Assembly: GCA_002313255.1 (NCBI GenBank) | Contig: DCBA01000010.1 | Location: 127,640 to 167,126, forward strand | Length of the DNA: 39,487 nucleotides | Reading direction: 5' to 3' | Source: Gammaproteobacteria bacterium UBA1119 | Lineage (GTDB): Bacteria > Pseudomonadota > Gammaproteobacteria > Pseudomonadales > Azotimanducaceae | Part shown: piece by piece, positions 33,788 to 39,487 of the stretch | Layout: every line of letters starts with the position of its first letter | Numbering within the stretch: the stretch's first letter is position 1 | Notes under the pieces: generated by a model | Database searches by the model: none | Told to the model about the DNA's origin: nothing | Seen by the model: only the letters and a program-made list of their open reading frames with translations | Program-made: the position numbers and the translations under genes

Positions 33788-36178
33788 TCAATCGTCTAAG
33801 GTGCCTGTGATTCCATTATCCACGAGCTCCTGGTATTCGCGATCGCTTAGTCCCAATTCCCCAGTAAGCACCTCGTAGCTATGCTGGCCAACGCAAGGGG
33901 CAGGTCGAATGGGACAGGATTTCGCGGCAGAAAAGCGCCAGGGTCTACCGGGTAACCACGTCTTGCCAGCCTCGGGATGCTCAATGCCACGGATAAACCC
34001 GGATGCTTGGAAGTGGGGATCCGGGCGACTGTAGAGTTCATATAAAGGAACAACGCGCGCTGCCGCAATACCGATCTTGCTGAGTAGCTCTTCTAACTCG
34101 TAGACGTTCTGGTTTTTACACCAGGAAGCGATGGTTTCATCGAGTTGCGCTTCGTTGGTTTTCCGTAGTGTCAACGTTGCAAATTTTTTGTTGCTAACAC
34201 CAATCAGCTCCGCGAGGCGCTCCCAAGAACCGTCGGTTTCAGCGGCTAGAGCGAGCCACTCGCCGTCCGCGGCCTCGTAGTTGTTGTGCGGTGCTATTCG
34301 AGGGTGGTGGTTACCACCCGGACCCGGCAGCGAGCCGGTAGCGTCGTATTCTAGCAATGCGTCCCCACAAACGGCGGTGACTGCTTCCATCATTGAGAGA
34401 TCTACGCGTTGCGCTTCGCCGGTCCGATCACGATGCGCCAATGCCGCCATAATGGTAGCGACGACAAAATATCCGCCAATAGGGTCCGGGTAGAGTCCAC
34501 CGGTATTCATGCCGCGATCGCCTTCGTATCCGTGGATAGACGATAGACCTGCCATCGGCTCGGTGGTTGCCCCATTTGCAGGGTAATCCCAGTACGGGCC
34601 GGTTTCGCCGTATCCCGAGACTGAAGCCCAAATCATCCCTGGCCTTATTTCGTGTAGTTTCTCGAGCGAGATGCCCCAAGACGGCATCACGGTTGGTCGG
34701 AAGTTATCGGCAAGAATGTCGAACTTAGGCAACAGTTGCCAGAACAGTTCCTGGCCTCGCTCGTGACGAAGATCAAGCGTGACCTCACGCTTGTGTAAGT
34801 TGACGGAATTATAATGACCCTGGGTGTTCAAGGGATGTTGTGGACGATTCGCGTCGACAACACCTTTAGGCACCTGCTGGCTGATCCGTCGAAAGACATC
34901 GGGTCGGTGTAACGATCCGATCTGCACAACGTCGGCTCCGAGAAGCGCTAGAAGTTCGGTACCGAAAGTGCCCGACCAAGCCTGGCCAAAACTCAAAACC
35001 CGAACACCGTTTAAAGGGCCTTCGTTCAGGTTGTTGGGGGGTGGCGTTGATTGTCGCGATGGAGCGGCGCGCGGTTTTACGACAGCCACACGATCTTCGT
35101 CGAGCCTGGGGGCCGGCTTGTATAGTTGCCAGGGCGACGGCGACAACTTCGCAGGAGCACCGGCAGCGCGGACCGATTGGCCATCGATGGCGGTTTCGAC
35201 AAGAAAATCTCGCTCAGCGACTTGTATGTCGCTGCCGATGTCATCGAAATCTTGCACGACTCCGATAACGCAGCGAAGCTTCGCGAGTTGGTGAAAAATA
35301 TTCCAACGCTCCAATTTGGGAAGCGTTTCCGCCATGCCGATGACTACTTCGCGCATGTTTTGGGAGTGTCGACCAATATCCGGAATCAGTTCTTGGCGGC
35401 GACCAAGCTCGGGTAAGTTGAGTGCGTCCATTGCCTCAGTCCAATTGTGGAAGTCGGCGAGACCAAAGTTCATGCGGCCATCTGCTAGGTCCCAGAGTGG
35501 TCCGGGATCACCTCGGCGACGACCCCCGCTCGGCCCTGGCGTGCCGCCTGTGTCGTGATACACCGCGGCCACACCCCAAGGGTGAACCGTAAGTGCGAAG
35601 GCTTCGAGTTCGCTGACATCAATATGCTCGCTGGGTCCTTGGTCCCGACGTCGCAGTGCTGCGGCAGCAGTAATAAAACCGGTCACACCGCCGACCACAC
35701 CGCCCTGGTGTCTGGGCATGGAGAGTGGGGGTTCGTCCCGGTACCCGTTGATGAAAGACCAACCAACGCGCGCGCTATGGGTCAGCGTATTGCCTGGGCG
35801 ACCGGTGAGCGAATCCTCTAAGCCATGTGCCGTAATGCAGACGTGGACGGCGTCGTTCCGGAGTTGGAGTAACGCGGGTCGAGGTGGACCATCCGAGGTC
35901 GTGATCACGACGTCGGCTGAACTTATGAGTCCTTCGAGTTCGTTCTCATGTTTGATCACGATTGAGCGCTTGTTCCAGTTCACGTAGGCGTGCACAACGC
36001 TGCGTTCTTCGCTAGCGACTCCGTCCAGAAATGGGGGCTCGCGTCGAAGTACATGGCCTTCGGATGGTTCCGCGAGGATGACCTCGGCACCGAAGTCGCC
36101 GAATAGCCGAGCGGCAAATGCCCCCGAGAAACGGTCGGATAAGTCGACAACACGAAGTCCAAGAAACGGCGCGCTCAT
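33788..36178 (-). CDS. double-length CaiB/BaiF (family III) CoA-transferase
   Basis: A 796-residue protein made of two family III CoA-transferase units in tandem. The first starts GLRVVDLSDRFSGAFAARLFGDFGAEVI and ends near the proline-rich linker RAAPSRQSTPPPNN; the second starts GVRVLSFGQAWSGTFGTELLALLGADVV. In the second unit the segment GLYPDPIGGYFVV carries the aspartate that forms the acyl-anhydride intermediate in this family; the matching part of the first unit, SMPRHQGGVVGGV, has no aspartate. Each unit has a SGYG or AHG segment. Normal CaiB-type enzymes are about 400 residues and act as interlocked dimers, so this may be a covalent dimer with one active site. Substrate unknown. Start at 36178 overlaps the SDR stop (ATGA). 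Confidence 0.85.
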   Translation of the reverse strand: MSAPFLGLRVVDLSDRFSGAFAARLFGDFGAEVILAEPSEGHVLRREPPFLDGVASEERSVVHAYVNWNKRSIVIKHENELEGLISSADVVITTSDGPPRPALLQLRNDAVHVCITAHGLEDSLTGRPGNTLTHSARVGWSFINGYRDEPPLSMPRHQGGVVGGVTGFITAAAALRRRDQGPSEHIDVSELEAFALTVHPWGVAAVYHDTGGTPGPSGGRRRGDPGPLWDLADGRMNFGLADFHNWTEAMDALNLPELGRRQELIPDIGRHSQNMREVVIGMAETLPKLERWNIFHQLAKLRCVIGVVQDFDDIGSDIQVAERDFLVETAIDGQSVRAAGAPAKLSPSPWQLYKPAPRLDEDRVAVVKPRAAPSRQSTPPPNNLNEGPLNGVRVLSFGQAWSGTFGTELLALLGADVVQIGSLHRPDVFRRISQQVPKGVVDANRPQHPLNTQGHYNSVNLHKREVTLDLRHERGQELFWQLLPKFDILADNFRPTVMPSWGISLEKLHEIRPGMIWASVSGYGETGPYWDYPANGATTEPMAGLSSIHGYEGDRGMNTGGLYPDPIGGYFVVATIMAALAHRDRTGEAQRVDLSMMEAVTAVCGDALLEYDATGSLPGPGGNHHPRIAPHNNYEAADGEWLALAAETDGSWERLAELIGVSNKKFATLTLRKTNEAQLDETIASWCKNQNVYELEELLSKIGIAAARVVPLYELYSRPDPHFQASGFIRGIEHPEAGKTWLPGRPWRFSAAKSCPIRPAPCVGQHSYEVLTGELGLSDREYQELVDNGITGTLDD

Positions 36179-37002
36179 GACGGAAATAACTGTGCGCCGC
36201 CGTCGACTCGCAAGATTTGTCCAGTGATGTAGGACGAATCGTTCGTCACAAAAAATTCGACGGTCTTTGCGATTTCGTCTGGCCATCCGTATCGCGTCAA
36301 CGCACCGTCGTGGACTTTCCGGTCCTCATTGGTGGGACGGCTAGCGACAAAGCGTGCGGTAATAATTTCTCCCGGCGCGATGGCGTTGACGTAGACGTTA
36401 TCGGGTCGCAGTTGAGCCGCTAAGCAACGCGTGTACTCGTGCACGGCCGCTTTGGAGACACCGTACACAACTTCACGCGCGTGTCCTGACAACCCGGCGA
36501 TGCTGCCGATGTTGACGATCCAACCTTGCTTACGATCGACCATTTCGGGTGCGATTTCGCGACACGGCAAGATGCACGTCATCAGGTTTCTGTCGAGAAC
36601 CGTACGAATATCCTCAAGCGACACGTTAATCGCGTCATTGGCAACGGGTTTGCCGGCTTTCTCGCCGGTCACGCCTTGTACACCGATATCACCACCCGCA
36701 TTATTGACAAGAATATCAATGTGGCCAAAACGGTCTCTGATTGCGTCGACGTGATTCTTGACGATGGCGGGATCGGTAAGGTCACCATGTACGACAAACA
36801 CGTTGGCACTGGTTTCGTTGGCGATCTGTTCCGCGACCGCGTCCAGTGATTCAGCTTCATTGAACGCGCGCGTCGACGTTGGCGTTGTACCGTGAATTGC
36901 TACGTCTGCACCCAGATCGGCGAGATGGGCGGCGACCGCGCGACCAATCCCGCGGGACGACCCGGTAACCCAGGCGACCTTGTTCGCAAGTCGTTTACTC
37001 AT
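36175..37002 (-). CDS. SDR family NAD(P)-dependent oxidoreductase
   Basis: A classical short-chain dehydrogenase of 275 residues: cofactor loop TGSSRGIG (13-20), NNAG (100-103), Asn139, catalytic Ser167, Tyr180 and Lys184 (YGVSK), and IAPGEIITARF beyond. Arginine at 17 in the glycine loop suggests NADPH preference. It is the upstream gene of a two-gene operon with the CoA-transferase (4-bp overlap), pointing to degradation or conversion of an acyl-CoA with a hydroxyl or keto group, but the substrate cannot be told. The 266 bp upstream hold nothing further I can name. Confidence 0.92.
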   Translation of the reverse strand: MSKRLANKVAWVTGSSRGIGRAVAAHLADLGADVAIHGTTPTSTRAFNEAESLDAVAEQIANETSANVFVVHGDLTDPAIVKNHVDAIRDRFGHIDILVNNAGGDIGVQGVTGEKAGKPVANDAINVSLEDIRTVLDRNLMTCILPCREIAPEMVDRKQGWIVNIGSIAGLSGHAREVVYGVSKAAVHEYTRCLAAQLRPDNVYVNAIAPGEIITARFVASRPTNEDRKVHDGALTRYGWPDEIAKTVEFFVTNDSSYITGQILRVDGGAQLFPS

Positions 37003-37268
37003 ATTTTGCGCCTGTATTTTTTCACAAGGCTAACGCGTCTAGCGAAAATTGTTCCAGCGACTTCGGTATGGTTGGATTGTTAAGGTTGAGCAGATGCGAG
37101 TTCGAAGTGCGAATCGATGTAGCGAGTCGAGCGGGCTAAATGACTCCAGGGAAGCTACATCGACAGTGACCAGCAAGCGCCGCTCACGGGAAGAGAAGGA
37201 GCTTATCGAATGGTGTCACCTGCCGATAAAAGGTGGGTCGTCACCAGAGTCTTCAATTGTCTCGTACG

Positions 37269-37688
37269 TCAGGATTTAGCGTAATCGACCGTGAGCCATC
37301 GTTCGGGGGTCATTCGGACGACAACGCCGCCCCCGCCTGTATTCGATTCAGCGTATTGCTCGCCTGCCTCGGACCCGAGGTAACGGACGGCCATTGGCAG
37401 TAACTCGCTTTTGCTGCTTGGTTCTATGGCGCTAATGGGACCTTCTACGCTGACGTATTTGTACGGCGGGTTCTCAGTTTGTGCAACGAGACTCGCCCGA
37501 ACCCCAACATCGAGCAGCTTGCCTTTACGCGAATCGGGACCGGTAAGGAACCATAGTTCACCGCCAGCTCGGTAGTCATACCAAATCGGAATTGTTAGGG
37601 GACCGTGACCGGAATCGTTTATCGCCAACACGCCAACGTGCAGGTCGGCTAGAAAGGCTTCTCTCTCGTCTCGCGACATGGCCGTCAT
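37269..37688 (-). CDS. pyridoxamine 5'-phosphate oxidase-like (FMN/F420 split barrel) protein
   Basis: A 139-residue protein of the PNPOx-like split-barrel superfamily. The start MSRDEREAFLADLHVGVLAIND and the block PLTIPIWYDYRAGGELWFLTGPDSRKGKLL, then YKYVSVEGPISAIE, are typical of small flavin- or F420-binding members. It is not PdxH (too short, lacks its C-terminal motif). The ATG at 37688 is chosen for its AAGGAAAAG ribosome site and family-like start; the frame is open further upstream with low-similarity residues. Function unknown. It stands alone on the minus strand. Confidence 0.82.
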   Translation of the reverse strand: MTAMSRDEREAFLADLHVGVLAINDSGHGPLTIPIWYDYRAGGELWFLTGPDSRKGKLLDVGVRASLVAQTENPPYKYVSVEGPISAIEPSSKSELLPMAVRYLGSEAGEQYAESNTGGGGVVVRMTPERWLTVDYAKS

Positions 37689-38006
37689 GGACTTTTCCTT
37701 AACCAATTTTGTAACTAAGACGCTACAACGTGCAGAAGTAAAGTTCCAATGACGACCGATTTTTGTCCACGGTAAAAAGGTGGGGTAAAACCGTCTTCTG
37801 TCCATACGTTGGTGTCGCGCTTCACTTTTGCGCGAGCAGCCCGTTGAACGTTGCCTTCGCAATCCGTTTTCCGATTGCGGTTTGTGTGGTCGCAGTTGGG
37901 GAGCAAGATGAAGCGGCTACCGACATGCTGCTGATTCGTTTCGACGACCTCTTTAGATTATGGTTGGCCCCATCTTTTTTCTGGTTTTTTTTGGGGAAGG
38001 GTGACG
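37689..38006. other. intergenic region, no recognised feature
   Basis: A 318-bp divergent gap between the PPOX-like gene and the methyltransferase gene. It must hold the promoters for both. An 88-codon plus-strand frame runs through it and into the methyltransferase gene but has no ribosome binding site or recognisable similarity. A T-rich stretch before the methyltransferase start is the only notable composition feature. Confidence 0.5.
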
Positions 38007-38861
38007 ATGGCGAACGAAAAACAACGTGAATTTTGGTCGGGTAAAGGCGGGGATAACTGGGTCGAACACCAAGCCTCTATGGATCATATGTTAGGCCCCC
38101 TCGGCGCGCGCGCGCTGAATAAACTAGATCCTGTCGCGGGTGAAAATATTCTCGACATTGGTTGTGGAACTGGGGCCACCACGCTCGCTATCGCCGACCG
38201 CGTGGGGACAGCTGGATCGGTGTCGGGTGCTGATATTTCTAAACCGATGCTGACATTAGCGCAACAAAGAGCAAAGGACGCGGAGCTCGCGAATGTCACG
38301 TTCCAGAATGTCGATATACAGGATCACGCTTTGGAAACGGAGTGTTTTGATGCCGCGTTTTCGCGCTTCGGGGTGATGTTTTTTGATAAACCCATTGACG
38401 CGTTCACCAATGTTTTTACGTCACTCGTATCGGGTGGGCGTTTGGCCTTTGTTTGTTGGCAGTCACCGGCTAAGAATCCTTGGCAGTCGCTGGCGGCACA
38501 CACGTTGAGTTCACTCGTTGAGATGCCCCCGCCCGCGCCGGAAGGGGGTCCGGGTCCATTCGCGTTCCAGGAATCTGATTACGTTTGCGACATTCTTTCC
38601 AGCTCCGGTTTCGCTGCCGTCGAGCTGAGCAACCATGAGCAGACGCTTGAGATGTACCCCGGCATGGCGTTGCCGGAAACAATCGAGGCCTACATGTCGA
38701 TTAACCCGGCGCTACGAAGCATGATTGCCGAGATGCCCGAGGGAAAACGCACGAACATTGTGGACGCCTTGGTGGACGCATTTCGGCCGTACCATTCAGT
38801 CCGTGGCCTGGTTCTTGAGAGTGCAACCAGTGTGGTGATTGCTCGAAAATCGACCGGCTAA
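38007..38861 (+). CDS. class I SAM-dependent methyltransferase
   Basis: A 284-residue protein with motif I ILDIGCGTGATT (48-59), the acidic residue of motif II in SGADISKP, motif post-I text NVDIQDHAL and FDAAFSRFGVMFF, and an SGGRLAFVCW stretch. The N-terminal QREFWSGKGGDNWVEHQ is common in the methyltransferase type 11 group related to ubiquinone/sterol methyltransferases; the acceptor is not predictable. The ATG at 38007 follows GGGGAAGGG; a GTG at 38001 is also in frame. It lies alone between divergent and RRM genes. Confidence 0.88.
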   Translation: MANEKQREFWSGKGGDNWVEHQASMDHMLGPLGARALNKLDPVAGENILDIGCGTGATTLAIADRVGTAGSVSGADISKPMLTLAQQRAKDAELANVTFQNVDIQDHALETECFDAAFSRFGVMFFDKPIDAFTNVFTSLVSGGRLAFVCWQSPAKNPWQSLAAHTLSSLVEMPPPAPEGGPGPFAFQESDYVCDILSSSGFAAVELSNHEQTLEMYPGMALPETIEAYMSINPALRSMIAEMPEGKRTNIVDALVDAFRPYHSVRGLVLESATSVVIARKSTG

Positions 38862-39104
38862 TTGCGCGAAAAACGATCGAATAAAGGCGGTGTTTATGTA
38901 GAAGAACCCATGTAGAATCCAACCGAATTAGAAAACCAGCCTCGTGCTTCTCGCAGAGTTCCAACCTCAGTTAGCAGTTAGCAATCGCTTCTAGTCGTGT
39001 TACAGCACTCTATGTTGTATGCCGTAGCTTTGAAGGTGTGTGGTCAGATTAAAGGGCAGGTAACCACGCAAAAATTTGAATTATTTTTTTATGGGTATTG
39101 ATTA

Positions 39105-39413
39105 ATGAAACTGTATGTAGGGAATTTGCCTTGGTCGACTGGGGAAGCAGAGCTTGAAGAAATGTTTGCGGCAATTGGAGCAGTGACTTCCGCTAACGTA
39201 ATAACGGACCGCGACACGGGACGATCCCGTGGGTTTGGGTTCGTTGAAATGTCGAATGACGATGCTAAGCGGGCGATCGAAGAACTGAACGGTAACGAAA
39301 TTGATGGGCGCGCCATAAAGGTGAACGAAGCCGAAGAAAAACGGCGCGATTCACGTGGTGGTGGTGGCGGCGGCGGCGACCGCGGCGGCGACCGCGGCAA
39401 TCGTCGCTGGTAA
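39105..39413 (+). CDS. RRM-type RNA-binding protein with glycine-rich tail
   Basis: A 102-residue protein with a single RNA recognition motif: RNP2 LYVGNL (3-8) and RNP1 RGFGFVEM (42-49), followed by an arginine/glycine/aspartate-rich tail from about residue 83 (GGGGGGGDRGGDRGNRRW). Such small RRM proteins occur in cyanobacteria and many proteobacteria and are often cold-induced; role as RNA chaperone is inferred from the family. The repeated GGCGGCGACC units encode the tail. It has a 243-bp upstream gap with an AT-rich stretch directly before the start, which could be a long leader. A strong hairpin follows it. Confidence 0.93.
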   Translation: MKLYVGNLPWSTGEAELEEMFAAIGAVTSANVITDRDTGRSRGFGFVEMSNDDAKRAIEELNGNEIDGRAIKVNEAEEKRRDSRGGGGGGGDRGGDRGNRRW

Positions 39414-39440
39414 GTAATTGCCCAATCCGGGTAGATAATT

Positions 39441-39470
39441 AGTAGTCGCCGCGACAAGGCGGCGACTACT
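39441..39470 (+). terminator. hairpin downstream of the RRM gene
   Basis: AGTAGTCGCCG (39441-39451) pairs perfectly with CGGCGACTACT (39460-39470) around an 8-base loop. The stem is strong and sits 27 bp after the stop codon, where a terminator is expected, but no T-run follows on the plus strand before the window ends. It may be a Rho-independent terminator without a U-tract, an mRNA-stabilising hairpin or a repeat element. Confidence 0.5.
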
Positions 39471-39487
39471 GATGCGATGGGGGTCGA

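Noticed and set aside
37763..38029. An 88-codon plus-strand frame as a small gene
   Set aside because: No ribosome binding site, no recognisable similarity, and it runs into the methyltransferase gene in another frame.
33215..39487. A tmRNA-associated genomic island
   Set aside because: tmRNA is a common integration site and the genes after it are accessory, but there is no integrase, no direct repeat of the tmRNA 3' end seen in the window, and no obvious shift in composition.

Overview
The window is a chromosomal segment of roughly even base composition from a gammaproteobacterium. Three things show this: the gene order, which follows the classical gammaproteobacterial orn-queG-nnr-tsaE-amiB-mutL-miaA-hfq-hflX-hflK-hflC-purA-rnr-rlmB-rpsF-rpsR-rplI-dnaB series; the presence of gammaproteobacterial-type proteins (EpmA, RNase R, Hfq, HflK/HflC, EttA); and a one-piece tmRNA with an ANEDNYALAA tag. 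Several details are closer to Pseudomonas-like lineages than to enterics: a RhdA-type rhodanese next to psd, a MutL carrying the endonuclease motifs, a tRNA-Leu beside rnr, and no priB between rpsF and rpsR. Species cannot be named from the sequence; a free-living, possibly marine, gammaproteobacterium is an inference.

Layout. 1-3.8 kb: the 3' end of epmA, the rhdA-psd pair on the minus strand, orn, and queG on the minus strand. 3.8-13.7 kb: a tightly packed plus-strand series nnr-tsaE-amiB-mutL-miaA-hfq-hflX-hflK-hflC-(DUF2065), covering metabolite repair, tRNA modification, cell-wall hydrolysis, mismatch repair, RNA chaperoning and membrane proteolysis control. 13.7-16.3 kb: purA, a UPF0434 small protein and folE2. 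16.4-17.4 kb: a minus-strand GFA/CENP-V-fold gene and tRNA-Leu(CAG). 17.4-24.6 kb: rnr-rlmB, rpsF-rpsR-rplI, then dnaB-radA. 24.7-26.3 kb: ettA on the minus strand. 26.5-31.1 kb: glyA-nrdR-ribD-nusB-thiL-pgpA. 31.2-32.6 kb: a minus-strand operon of an unrecognised small protein, xseB and ispA. 32.9-33.2 kb: tmRNA.

From 33.2 kb on, the conserved backbone gives way to accessory content: a MmcQ/YjbR protein, a minus-strand operon of an SDR oxidoreductase and an 796-residue double-length CaiB/BaiF CoA-transferase, a PPOX-like flavin-fold protein, a SAM-dependent methyltransferase and a glycine-rich RRM protein followed by a strong hairpin. No transposase, integrase, CRISPR array or phage gene is visible.

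The genes are very compact. Start/stop overlaps (ATGA, TGATG, TAATG, GTGA) link rhdA-psd, mutL-miaA, rnr-rlmB, dnaB-radA, nrdR-ribD-nusB-thiL, the minus-strand xseB operon and SDR-CoA-transferase, and two convergent pairs overlap at their 3' ends. I see no clearly new multi-gene system. The observations most worth checking are a LexA-box-like palindrome just upstream of dnaB, the back-to-back queG/nnr start codons with a possible leaderless nnr transcript, a long acidic tail on ribosomal protein S6, the absence of ribE/ribBA/ribH from the nrdR-ribD-nusB cluster, the CoA-transferase whose N-terminal half seems to lack the catalytic aspartate, and the unrecognised small gene coupled to xseB.
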